Assembly: GCF_001642795.1 (NCBI RefSeq)
Contig: NZ_LKEH01000025.1
Span: 334,113 to 398,112, forward strand
Length of the DNA: 64,000 nt
Reading direction: 5' to 3'
Source of the DNA: Pseudomonas viridiflava
Lineage (GTDB): Bacteria > Pseudomonadota > Gammaproteobacteria > Pseudomonadales > Pseudomonadaceae
The position numbers and the translations under genes were made by a program. The notes beneath the pieces are model-generated. The model was not told the DNA's origin, ran no database searches, and worked only from the letters and a program-made list of their open reading frames with translations. Positions 1-7,976 of the stretch are shown here, piece by piece (position 1 is the first letter of the stretch; each line of letters starts with the position of its first letter).

Positions 1-60
1 GAGGCGCCCATTCATATCGTCGGGGTCAATCCGGCGAAGCCTCTGGATGTATTTGGCTGA
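1..60 (+). CDS. C-terminal end of an unidentified protein (partial)
   Basis: The first 20 codons form an open frame ending in TGA at 58-60; the visible residues are EAPIHIVGVNPAKPLDVFG. The gene begins before the window, so its family cannot be named. A strong hairpin terminator follows 35 bases after the stop, which fits the end of a real transcription unit converging on the fumarase gene. Confidence 0.5.
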   Translation, partial: EAPIHIVGVNPAKPLDVFG

Positions 61-94
61 ATTGGAGCGTCTGTTTTAACAACGGGAATAAATG

Positions 95-120
95 AAAAAC
101 CCGGCTTTCGCCGGGTTTTT
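95..120. terminator. Bidirectional rho-independent terminator
   Basis: AAAAACCCGG and CCGGGTTTTT flank a short TTTCG-type loop. The A-run on one side and T-run on the other let it act in both directions. It lies between the partial gene ending at 60 and the fumarase gene ending at 146, which converge. Confidence 0.85.
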
Positions 121-145
121 CATGTCTTGCTGTGCACCGTATGAC

Positions 146-1669
146 TTACTGCACTTCCACCGCCAGACTGTCGCTGATCTTCTTCTGCCAGATCGCGGGG
201 CCGGTGATGTGGACGGACTCGCCATTACTGTCTACGGCAACGGTCACCGGCATGTCCTTGACCTCGAACTCGTAGATCGCTTCCATGCCCAGCTCGGCGA
301 AGGCAACGACCTTGGATTTCTTGATCGCCTGGGCGACGAGGTAGGCGGCGCCGCCGACGGCCATCAGGTAGACGGCTTTGTGGTCACGAATGGCTTCGAT
401 GGCGGTCGGGCCGCGCTCGGATTTGCCGATCATGCCCAGGAGGCCGGTCTGGTCGAGGATCTGACGGGTAAACTTGTCCATGCGCGTGGCAGTGGTCGGG
501 CCCGCCGGGCCAACGACTTCTTCGCGCACCGGATCAACCGGGCCGACGTAGTAGATGAAGCGACCCTTGAGGTCGACCGGCAGGGTTTCGCCCTTGTTGA
601 GCATTTCGACCATGCGCTTGTGCGCGGCGTCGCGGCCGGTGAGCATTTTGCCGTTGAGCAGGACGGTTTCGCCCGGCTTCCAGCTCTGCACGTCTTCCGG
701 GGTCAGGGTGTCGAGGTTGACGCGGCGGGCCGATGGGCCGGCTTCCCAGACGATTTCCGGGTAGGCGTCCAGCGATGGCGCTTCCAGCGAGGCCGGGCCG
801 GTGCCGTCGAGCACGAAGTGCGCGTGACGGGTGGCGGCGCAGTTAGGGATCATGCACACCGGCAGCGAGGCGGCGTGGGTCGGGTAGTCCATGATCTTGA
901 CGTCAAGTACGGTGGTCAGACCGCCCAGGCCCTGAGCGCCGATGCCCAGTTGGTTGACCTTCTCGAACAGCTCCAGACGCATCTCTTCGAGACGGTTCTG
1001 CGGGCCGCGGGCCTTGAGCTCGTGAATGTCGATGGATTCCATCAACACTTCCTTGGCCATGACCGCTGCCTTTTCGGCGGTGCCGCCGATGCCGATGCCG
1101 AGCATGCCCGGTGGGCACCAGCCCGCGCCCATGGTCGGTACGGTTTTCAGGACCCAGTCGACGATCGAGTCGGACGGGTTGAGCATCGCCATCTTCGATT
1201 TGTTTTCCGAGCCGCCGCCCTTGGCCGCCACGTCCACTTCCACGGTGTTGCCCGGGACGATGGAATAGTGGATGACCGCAGGGGTGTTGTCCTTGGTGTT
1301 CTTGCGAGCACCGGCCGGGTCGGCCAGGATCGAGGCGCGCAGCACGTTTTCAGGCAGGTTGTAGGCGCGACGCACGCCTTCGTTGATCATGTCGTCCAGG
1401 CCCATGGTGGCGCCGTCCCAGCGTACGTCCATGCCGACGCGTACGAAAACGGTGACGATGCCGGTGTCCTGGCAGATCGGGCGATGACCGGTCGCGCACA
1501 TGCGCGAGTTGATCAGGATCTGGGCGATGGAGTCGCGGGCGGCAGGCGACTCTTCACGCAGATACGCCTCGTGCATGGCCTGGATGAAATCCACGGGGTG
1601 GTAGTAGGAAATGAATTGCAGGGCGTCTGCAACGCTCTGAATCAGGTCGTCTTGCTTGATCACGGTCAT
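146..1669 (-). CDS. fumA: Fumarate hydratase, class I (iron-sulfur dependent)
   Basis: Interconverts fumarate and L-malate in the TCA cycle using an oxygen-sensitive 4Fe-4S cluster. The 507-residue protein has the fused architecture of class I fumarases: an alpha-type domain (about 1-285) and a beta-type domain (about 290-495). Candidate cluster cysteines sit in CATGHRPICQDTG (C58, C66), GAGWCPPGMLG and CMIPNCAATRHAHF. The GGGSENKSKMAML and GPTTATRMD stretches are also typical. Length matches the short class I form of pseudomonads, which carry class II fumC separately. It is transcribed alone towards the terminator at 95-120. The family call is secure; the fumA symbol follows usual Pseudomonas naming. 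Confidence 0.95.
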   Translation of the reverse strand: MTVIKQDDLIQSVADALQFISYYHPVDFIQAMHEAYLREESPAARDSIAQILINSRMCATGHRPICQDTGIVTVFVRVGMDVRWDGATMGLDDMINEGVRRAYNLPENVLRASILADPAGARKNTKDNTPAVIHYSIVPGNTVEVDVAAKGGGSENKSKMAMLNPSDSIVDWVLKTVPTMGAGWCPPGMLGIGIGGTAEKAAVMAKEVLMESIDIHELKARGPQNRLEEMRLELFEKVNQLGIGAQGLGGLTTVLDVKIMDYPTHAASLPVCMIPNCAATRHAHFVLDGTGPASLEAPSLDAYPEIVWEAGPSARRVNLDTLTPEDVQSWKPGETVLLNGKMLTGRDAAHKRMVEMLNKGETLPVDLKGRFIYYVGPVDPVREEVVGPAGPTTATRMDKFTRQILDQTGLLGMIGKSERGPTAIEAIRDHKAVYLMAVGGAAYLVAQAIKKSKVVAFAELGMEAIYEFEVKDMPVTVAVDSNGESVHITGPAIWQKKISDSLAVEVQ

Positions 1670-1848
1670 GCGGCGCGCTCCTCTGTAAGGACGGGAACAT
1701 TCAATTACGCTATCGGCGACAGTCGGGGACTGCGGCTTGAACCAGAGCTGTCAGGGTAGCCGTAGCGGGCGCAAAAAGGCGCGGCAGTATAACCCGCCCG
1801 ACAGGCCAGTCTGTACAATCGCCGTTATTTTCTGCACGGGGCGCCTTG

Positions 1849-2787
1849 ATGCCGCATTTGCACGTCGGTGACCGCAGTTGGGCGGTCAGCGAAGCCAGTA
1901 ATCTGCTCGACGCCTTGAATCAGGCCGGTGTGTCTGTGCCTTACAGTTGCCGGGCGGGCAGTTGTCATGCGTGTCTGGTGCGCTGCGTGAAGGGCGATCC
2001 GCTCGACGCCCTGCCACTGGCGCTGCCTGCTGACAAACGCCAGCAGGGTTGGCGGCTGGCGTGTCAGTGTAAGGTGGTTCAGGACCTGACCGTCGAAGTG
2101 TACGACCCGATGCAGGACGGTTTGCCTGCGACGGTGCAGAGTTGCGACTGGCTGAGCCCGACGGTGATGCGGCTGCGTCTGGAGCCGGGCAAGCCGCTGC
2201 GGTATCGCGCGGGGCAGCATCAGGTGCTGTGGACGGAGCAGGGCGTGGCGCGGCCTTACTCACTGGCGAGTCTGCCGGGTGATGACGGGTTTTTGGAGTT
2301 TCATCTCGATTGCCGACGCCCTGGCGCGTTTTGCGATCATGCGCGACAACTGCAGGTGGGCGATGGCGTGAGGCTCGGCGAATTGCGCGGCGGGGCGTTG
2401 CGTTACGACCCGGACTGGCAGGACAAGCCTTTGCTGCTGTTGGCGGCGGGCACCGGGCTTGGGCCGTTGTGGGGAATCCTGCGCGAGGCGCTGCGTCAGG
2501 AACATCAGGGCGCGATTCGGTTGATTCATCTGGCGCATGACGAGCAGGAGCATTATCTGAAAGCCGAGTTGCAGGCGCTCGCTATCAGTTGCCCGAACCT
2601 GCAGGTTCAGCTGATCACTCAGGAAACGCTTCAGGATGCACTGGCCGAGCTGCGCATGCTGTCACGGCATGCGATGGCGCTGGTGTGCGGCAGTCCCGAA
2701 AGTGTCGAAATGTTTGCCAAGCGGCTGTACCTGGCCGGGTTGCCACGTAATCAGTTGCTGGCGGATGTGTTTGTTCGGCGGGAATGA
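1849..2787 (+). CDS. 2Fe-2S ferredoxin/flavin NAD(P)H oxidoreductase
   Basis: A 312-residue electron-transfer protein. It has an N-terminal plant-type 2Fe-2S ferredoxin domain (C34, C39 and C42 in PYSCRAGSCHACL, with the fourth ligand near residue 75), then an FAD-binding reductase domain (RPYSLASLPG) and an NAD(P)-binding domain (LLLLAAGTGLGPLWGIL). This is the layout of oxygenase reductase components. No oxygenase gene lies beside it, so its partner is unknown. I use the ATG at 1849; a TTG directly before it is in frame. Pseudomonas genomes often keep such a gene between fumarase and pyruvate kinase, as here. Confidence 0.85.
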   Translation: MPHLHVGDRSWAVSEASNLLDALNQAGVSVPYSCRAGSCHACLVRCVKGDPLDALPLALPADKRQQGWRLACQCKVVQDLTVEVYDPMQDGLPATVQSCDWLSPTVMRLRLEPGKPLRYRAGQHQVLWTEQGVARPYSLASLPGDDGFLEFHLDCRRPGAFCDHARQLQVGDGVRLGELRGGALRYDPDWQDKPLLLLAAGTGLGPLWGILREALRQEHQGAIRLIHLAHDEQEHYLKAELQALAISCPNLQVQLITQETLQDALAELRMLSRHAMALVCGSPESVEMFAKRLYLAGLPRNQLLADVFVRRE

Positions 2788-2838
2788 TGTGACGCGCAGC
2801 CAGCGGTAAACACACGGTTCGCTGACAGACTCCGGACT

Positions 2839-2924
2839 GTGGGAGGCGGCTTGCCGGCGATAGCGTCAGTTCAGCCACTGATAGGGCGCTTGATAAACCG
2901 CATCGCCGGCAAGCCGCCTCCCAC
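2839..2924. repeat. Inverted pair of REP elements
   Basis: GTGGGAGGCGGCTTGCCGGC at 2839 reappears as its exact reverse complement ending at 2924 (23-base arms, 40-base spacer). Each arm can fold on itself through its GGCTTGCC-type core. This is the usual form of a Pseudomonas REP doublet, placed between convergent genes. Confidence 0.9.
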
Positions 2925-2951
2925 GATGGATCGTCCAGTCCTGAAAACCAT

Positions 2952-2985
2952 AAAAAAGCCCCGGCTCTCGCGAGTCGGGGCTTTT
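2952..2985. terminator. Bidirectional terminator of pyruvate kinase
   Basis: AAAAGCCCCG (2954-2963) pairs with CGGGGCTTTT (2976-2985), with further pairing towards the loop. It lies 18 bases past the pyruvate kinase stop codon, and its flanking A and T runs also suit the opposite direction. Confidence 0.85.
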
Positions 2986-3002
2986 GCGTGTTGCGCTGGA
3001 CG

Positions 3003-4454
3003 TCAGACCAATGGGTCGCCGACATGCAGGATCTTCATGCCGTTGGTGCCGCCGATGGTGTGGTAGCTGTCGCCCTTGGTCAGGATGACCCAGTCGCCTT
3101 GCTCGACCAGACCGCGCTTGAGCAGCTCGTCAACGGCTGCCTGGCTGACCTGACCTGGCGGCAGGGCTGCCGGGTCGAACGGTACGGTGTAGACGCCACG
3201 GAACATCGCCGCGCGGGCTTGGGTGCCACGGTGCGGGGAGAACGCGTAAATCGGTACCGAAGAGCGAATGCGCGACATGATCAGCGGGGTGTAGCCGCTT
3301 TCAGTCAGTGCGATGATCGCTTTCACGCCCGGGAAGTGGTTGGCGGTGTACATGGCCGCCAGCGCGATGCTTTCGTCACAACGGGTGAACGAGTGGCCGA
3401 TGCGGTGGCTGGAGGTTTTGCCGGTCGGGTGCTTTTCAGCGCCGACGCAGATGCGCGCCATGGCCTGGACCGCTTCGATCGGGTAGGAACCTGCCGCACT
3501 TTCAGCCGACAGCATGACGGCGTCGGTGTAGTCGAGCACGGCGTTGGCCACGTCGGACACTTCAGCGCGGGTCGGCATCGGGCTGGAGATCATCGACTCC
3601 ATCATCTGCGTTGCAACGATCACCGCCTTGTTGTGGCGACGCGCGTGCAGAATGATGCGTTTCTGAACGCCAACCAGCTCGGCGTCGCCGATTTCCACAC
3701 CCAGGTCGCCACGGGCAACCATGACGGCGTCACTGGCGCGGATCAGTTCGTCGAGCACTTCGTCGTTGGCAACGGCTTCGGCGCGTTCGATCTTGGCGAC
3801 CAGCCAGGCAGTACCGCCGGATTCGTCACGCAGCTTGCGAGCGTATTCCATGTCGGCAGCGTCGCGCGGGAAAGAAACGGCCAGATAGTCCAGGTCCATT
3901 TCCGCAGCGAGTTTGATGTCCTGCTTGTCTTTTTCTGTCAGCGCAGGCGCTGTCAGGCCACCGCCGCGACGGTTGATGCCTTTGTGGTCCGAGAGCGGGC
4001 CACCGATCAGGACGGTGCAGTGCAGTTCATCAGCGGTTTGAGTGTCGACGCGCATGACCACGCGACCGTCGTCGAGCAACAGCTCGTCGCCCACGCCGCA
4101 ATCCTTGACCAGATCCGGGTAGTCGATACCCACGATCTGCTGGTTGCCACTGGTCAACGGGTGAGCGGTGGAGAAGGTGAACTTGTCACCCACTTTCAGC
4201 TCTATCCGCTTGTCGGTGAATTTGGCGATACGGATCTTGGGACCTTGCAGGTCGCCCAGCAGAGCGACAAAGCGCCCGTGTCTGGCGGCGATTTCACGGA
4301 TCAGCTTGGCGCGAGCCTTGTGCTCATCCGGGGTGCCGTGGGAGAAGTTCAGACGAGCAACGTCAAGACCCGAGAGGATCAGTTGTTCGATGACTTCCGG
4401 CGAGTTGCTGGCAGGGCCAAGTGTGGCGACGATTTTGGTGCGGCGAACGGTCAT
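3003..4454 (-). CDS. pykA: Pyruvate kinase
   Basis: Converts phosphoenolpyruvate and ADP to pyruvate and ATP, the last step of glycolysis/Entner-Doudoroff. The 483-residue protein starts with RRTKIVATLGPAS and carries the catalytic/metal motif MVARGDLGVEI, the nucleotide-site stretch ATQMMESM, and MLSAESAAGSYP, all typical. The C-terminal effector-binding domain is present, so it is full length. The ATG at 4454 follows AAGGAG with a seven-base gap; a TTG two codons upstream is less likely. Pseudomonads usually have two isozymes; the symbol pykA is chosen from the neighbourhood with fumarase. Confidence 0.93.
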   Translation of the reverse strand: MTVRRTKIVATLGPASNSPEVIEQLILSGLDVARLNFSHGTPDEHKARAKLIREIAARHGRFVALLGDLQGPKIRIAKFTDKRIELKVGDKFTFSTAHPLTSGNQQIVGIDYPDLVKDCGVGDELLLDDGRVVMRVDTQTADELHCTVLIGGPLSDHKGINRRGGGLTAPALTEKDKQDIKLAAEMDLDYLAVSFPRDAADMEYARKLRDESGGTAWLVAKIERAEAVANDEVLDELIRASDAVMVARGDLGVEIGDAELVGVQKRIILHARRHNKAVIVATQMMESMISSPMPTRAEVSDVANAVLDYTDAVMLSAESAAGSYPIEAVQAMARICVGAEKHPTGKTSSHRIGHSFTRCDESIALAAMYTANHFPGVKAIIALTESGYTPLIMSRIRSSVPIYAFSPHRGTQARAAMFRGVYTVPFDPAALPPGQVSQAAVDELLKRGLVEQGDWVILTKGDSYHTIGGTNGMKILHVGDPLV

Positions 4455-4630
4455 GCACAAACTCCTTAATTGAAGCGCAGCGAGAGGCTACTCCTGTCTG
4501 TCTCTTTAGTCATTGTTCCTTTGCACTACCTTGCTGCTGGCAGGCAGGGCAATCGGCTGACGGCCGGTGCTCGATCGGCCTGAAGAAATTGGATGTCGAG
4601 CCGATAAATGGCAGAGAACAGGAGAGTCCC

Positions 4631-5005
4631 ATGCGTATTGTAACGATTGTTGTATTACTGGCTGCGGTCAGCGGTTGCACCCGTTGGGCAATGAACTCCA
4701 ATCTGGATCATGCCTACCGTGCTTATCAGGAAGGCGACTGCGATCGGGTGATGCTCGACCTGTCCAAGGTTGAACGTCAGAGTCGCGAGCGGCGTTACGT
4801 CCAGCCGGAGGTCTCGATGTTGCGCGGACAGTGCCTGGAGCGTCAGAAGCTTTACGTCGATGCGGCATCGACCTATCAGTTTCTGATGAACCAGTATCCG
4901 GCCAGTGAATATGCGTACCGCGCGAAGGCCCGGCTCGACACACTGGCGCAATTGGGCCACTACCCGGCGGCGCAACCCGCCAGAACGATTCCTGCCTCAA
5001 AATAA
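4631..5005 (+). CDS. Small TPR-like lipoprotein
   Basis: A 124-residue protein with a lipoprotein signal: MRIVTIVVLLAAVSGC has a hydrophobic core and a VSGC lipobox, so Cys16 is probably lipidated. The mature part is helical, with TPR-like spacing (DHAYRAYQEGDCDRVMLDLSKVER, then a second helix pair ending YPASEYAYRAKARLDTLAQLG). The ATG is preceded by GGAGAG. It probably sits in the outer membrane as a small assembly or scaffold lipoprotein, but no function can be assigned. Confidence 0.8.
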   Translation: MRIVTIVVLLAAVSGCTRWAMNSNLDHAYRAYQEGDCDRVMLDLSKVERQSRERRYVQPEVSMLRGQCLERQKLYVDAASTYQFLMNQYPASEYAYRAKARLDTLAQLGHYPAAQPARTIPASK

Positions 5006-5115
5006 TTACACCCGATTGGATGATTGGTGTCGTATACGGGTGGATGTTACAAAGATTTGCGCTAGGCTGACTGTCAAGGGAATGAAAGAGCCTAAGGCTC
5101 TGGTCTTAAGGAGTT

Positions 5116-5147
5116 CCTGCGGCACTGCCATTGTTGAACGCCGCAGG
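5116..5147 (+). other. Stem-loop in the leader of the PilZ gene
   Basis: CCTGCGGC (5116-5123) pairs exactly with GCCGCAGG (5140-5147) around a 16-base loop. A smaller GAGCC-TAA-GGCTC hairpin lies just upstream. No T-run follows, so it is not an obvious terminator; it may belong to a structured 5' leader of the gene starting at 5197. Confidence 0.4.
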
Positions 5148-5196
5148 ATCAAAGTTCTACGTGACCATGCTCACTGGTCTCTGAAGGCGGCCTGCC

Positions 5197-5556
5197 ATGC
5201 TAAAAGAGCGAAAAATCGAACGACACCAATTGCAGGAATATCTTCAGGTTTTCAATAGACACACCGACCGACCACTCGGTTGTCTGGGTAACGTTTCAGA
5301 AGAGGGGCTGATGCTGATCAGCAGTATTCCTCTACTGGTCGGTGCCAGGTTTGATTTGCGTGTGAAGATGCCCCGTAGTGGGGGGCTAGATACCATCGAC
5401 GTCAGCGCGACGTGCATGTGGTGTCATGAAGACGAGACACCCGGCTGTTACGACTCCGGTTTCGAGCTTGTCGAGATGTCCACGGACTATCTCGAGTTGG
5501 TTCGTATCCTGCGGCAGTATTTCTGTTTCTACCCCAGCCTCGAGGCTTCGGCCTGA
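5197..5556 (+). CDS. PilZ-domain protein (candidate c-di-GMP receptor)
   Basis: A single-domain 119-residue PilZ protein. The N-terminal RKIER (R5 and R9) fits the RxxxR ligand motif, and NVSEEG (N32, S34, G37) fits (D/N)xSxxG, so both c-di-GMP contact motifs are present. The rest is beta-barrel-like, ending in a short helix. It has no output domain and so probably acts by binding a partner in motility, exopolysaccharide or surface control. A roughly 190-base leader with hairpins precedes it, and it converges on the MoxR/DUF58 operon. Confidence 0.85.
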   Translation: MLKERKIERHQLQEYLQVFNRHTDRPLGCLGNVSEEGLMLISSIPLLVGARFDLRVKMPRSGGLDTIDVSATCMWCHEDETPGCYDSGFELVEMSTDYLELVRILRQYFCFYPSLEASA

Positions 5557-5580
5557 CAGGTCAGCAGTCGGAAGAACGGG

Positions 5581-6924
5581 TCAGAGCGTTCCCGCTTTCT
5601 TCCAGCCAAGATAACGAGTCACCAATTGTGCGCCCAGTTCCCCTGGGCGCACGTCCACCACGTTGATGCCATGCGCGACCATCCGGTCGTGCAGCGTTGT
5701 GCGCGCGTTCAGAAAACTCACCGTTCCGCAGTAGCTCAGCGCTTCGTCATAGGTCTCGACGGGGGCCTGACGCAGACTGTCGAGCACTTCCTCGCGCAGG
5801 CTTGCAACCAGCACACGATGCCTGCGCCCCAGCTGATTGACCGCCGACAGCAGCTCATCGTCGTCTTCATCGCGCAGGTTGGTGATCAGAACCACCAGCG
5901 AGCGTCGCTTCTGTCGGGCCAGCAAATGGCGGGCGGCGGCACTGTAGTCGGCGGGTCGCTGGGTGGTCTGCAGGTCGTAGACGGTATTGAGCAACAGGTT
6001 CAACTGACCGTGGCCCTTGACCGGCGACACATAGCGGTCCTTGTCGCCAGCGAAGGTCATCAGGCCGATGGCATCGCCCTGACGCAGCGCAACGTAACCG
6101 AGCAGCAGGCAGGCATTGAGTGCGTGATCGAAATGGGACAGGTCGCCGTCCTGGCTGCGCATGCGTCGTCCGCAGTCCAGCATGAACACGATCTGCTGGT
6201 CTCGCTCGTCCTGATACTCCCGCGCAATCGGTGAGCGTTGGCGCGCTGTGGCTTTCCAATCAATCTGCCGTAGGCTGTCGCCTTCGCGAAATTCGCGCAA
6301 CTGGTTGAATTCCAGCCCCAGGCCACGGCGCTGCGACTGTCGCACACCGATCTGGCTGAGCCAGTTGTCCACCGCCAGTAACTGACCGTCGTACAGCCGG
6401 GCAAAGTCCGGATAAACGCGGGTGCTGCCCGGCAGGTCGAGGCGACGTCGGGTGGACCACAGACGCAAGCCGCTGCGCAGCGCCAGCTCGCAACGTTCAA
6501 AGGTGAAATGGCCTCGCTTGAGAGGCCGCACCCGATAGCCAAGTGTGGCCTTTGTCCGTCGAGGCACTTCGATGGATTGCGGCAGGTTTTCGGACTCCAG
6601 CCCTGAGGGCAGGTGATCCATGACGCGCACTGCCAGCGCCGCGCCGCCGTCGTGTTCGATGTCCAGTCGTATCTCGTTCCAGCGACTGAGGGCCAGACTG
6701 CCCGGCAGATGACGTTGCAAGCGTGGGGAGGGCTGGCGTGTCAGGCGAAATCCGTCGAAGACACTCGCGCCCGCGAGCGCCAGCAAGGCGCCCCAATAAA
6801 GGGTGTCGAGCTGCTTTGGATAGTCGATGCCCAGCGCACTGAGTACCCCCAGCAGTACGGCGGCGCCTGCAAGCGCACCCAGCCACTTCAGCAGCAGGGG
6901 CGACGGCCTTAATACCTGTTTCAA
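5581..6924 (-). CDS. DUF58 (vWA-like) membrane protein
   Basis: The 447-residue protein has two N-terminal membrane segments (about 12-30 and 35-52), then the DUF58 signature REFREGDSLRQIDWKATAR and a vWA-like segment (VFMLDCGRRM) with a degenerate metal site. DUF58 proteins are typical partners of MoxR AAA+ ATPases. It is the last gene of the six-gene operon; its start overlaps the stop of the MoxR gene by ATGA. A role in envelope integrity or complex assembly is inferred from the family, not shown. Confidence 0.88.
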   Translation of the reverse strand: MKQVLRPSPLLLKWLGALAGAAVLLGVLSALGIDYPKQLDTLYWGALLALAGASVFDGFRLTRQPSPRLQRHLPGSLALSRWNEIRLDIEHDGGAALAVRVMDHLPSGLESENLPQSIEVPRRTKATLGYRVRPLKRGHFTFERCELALRSGLRLWSTRRRLDLPGSTRVYPDFARLYDGQLLAVDNWLSQIGVRQSQRRGLGLEFNQLREFREGDSLRQIDWKATARQRSPIAREYQDERDQQIVFMLDCGRRMRSQDGDLSHFDHALNACLLLGYVALRQGDAIGLMTFAGDKDRYVSPVKGHGQLNLLLNTVYDLQTTQRPADYSAAARHLLARQKRRSLVVLITNLRDEDDDELLSAVNQLGRRHRVLVASLREEVLDSLRQAPVETYDEALSYCGTVSFLNARTTLHDRMVAHGINVVDVRPGELGAQLVTRYLGWKKAGTL

Positions 6925-7976
6925 AGGCGCGGCGCCGGAACCTGATCGAGGATCTGCCTGAGCACCTGATCCACCGATAGCCCTTCAATGTCCAACTCGG
7001 GCGACAGCCTCACACGGTGACGCAGCACCGCCAGTGCGCAGCCCTTGATGTCATCCGGGATGACGAACTCGCCGCCGCGCAGCAACGCCCTGGCCCGACC
7101 GCCACGCACCAGCGCGATGGAGGCCCGTGGACCTGCGCCCAGGCTTAGCCCCGGCCAGGTACGGGTACTGCGGGCCAGTCTCACGGCGTAATCCAGCACC
7201 TGTTCGTCCAGCGGCAGATCACTGGCAATGCGTTGCAGTGCCTGCACTTCGCGGGCCTGCATGATCACCTTGAGCGGCCGTACATCGAGCATGTCGGCCC
7301 GGGTCGAGCGCGTGACCTGACGGACCATGTCCAGTTCTTCCTGCGCCTGCGGATAATCCATGCGCAGCTTGAGCATGAAGCGGTCCAGCTCGGCCTCGGG
7401 CAACGGGTACGTGCCTTCCTGTTCGATGGGGTTCTGCGTCGCCAGCACCATGAACGGTTGCGCGATGGGCAATGCGCGGCCCTCCAGCGTGACCTGCCGC
7501 TCCTGCATGGCTTCGAGCAGCGCAGCCTGGGTCTTGGCCGGGGCGCGGTTGATTTCATCGGCCAGCAGCAGGTTGGTGAAAATCGGGCCTTTGCGCAGTT
7601 TGAACTGTTCGGTCGGCAGGTCGTAGACCGCATGACCGGTCACGTCGCTGGGCATCAGGTCAGGCGTGAACTGAATGCGGGCGAATTCACAGCCCAGGCA
7701 ACTGGCCAGAGCGCGCACCAGCAGCGTCTTGCCCAGCCCCGGCACACCTTCAAGCAGCACATGACCGCCGCCGATCAGCGCCGTCAGCACATCATCGATG
7801 ACGGCGTCCTGGCCGATCACCGCCTTGCGCAATTCGGTGCGCAACACCTGGGCCAGATGACTGGCGCGCTGGCGTTGCTGGGCCTGCGTGTTGGCTGCGG
7901 TGCTGGCGGCGGGTTCGGGGCTCGCCGCAACGACTGGGTCGATGCTGCCTGATGGTTCGGGCGTTTGATCGCTCAT
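6921..7976 (-). CDS. MoxR-family AAA+ ATPase
   Basis: A 351-residue AAA+ ATPase with Walker A GVPGLGKT, Walker B LLLADEINRAP, sensor region ATQNPIEQEGTYPLPEAELDRF and a C-terminal lid domain. MoxR ATPases act as chaperone-like remodellers that mature metal- or vWA-containing complexes, and the vWA-like DUF58 protein is encoded next. Both flanking junctions overlap by ATGA, so expression is translationally coupled. The first 45 residues are Ala/Gln-rich and low in complexity. Substrate unknown. Confidence 0.92.
   Translation of the reverse strand: MSDQTPEPSGSIDPVVAASPEPAASTAANTQAQQRQRASHLAQVLRTELRKAVIGQDAVIDDVLTALIGGGHVLLEGVPGLGKTLLVRALASCLGCEFARIQFTPDLMPSDVTGHAVYDLPTEQFKLRKGPIFTNLLLADEINRAPAKTQAALLEAMQERQVTLEGRALPIAQPFMVLATQNPIEQEGTYPLPEAELDRFMLKLRMDYPQAQEELDMVRQVTRSTRADMLDVRPLKVIMQAREVQALQRIASDLPLDEQVLDYAVRLARSTRTWPGLSLGAGPRASIALVRGGRARALLRGGEFVIPDDIKGCALAVLRHRVRLSPELDIEGLSVDQVLRQILDQVPAPRL

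Noticed and set aside
92..1759. A 555-codon plus-strand frame opposite fumarase
   Set aside because: It mirrors the fumA codon pattern in a GC-rich gene. It has no family features, and it runs through the fumA promoter region.
7360..7626. Short plus-strand frame opposite MoxR
   Set aside because: Shadow of the MoxR Walker region in another frame.
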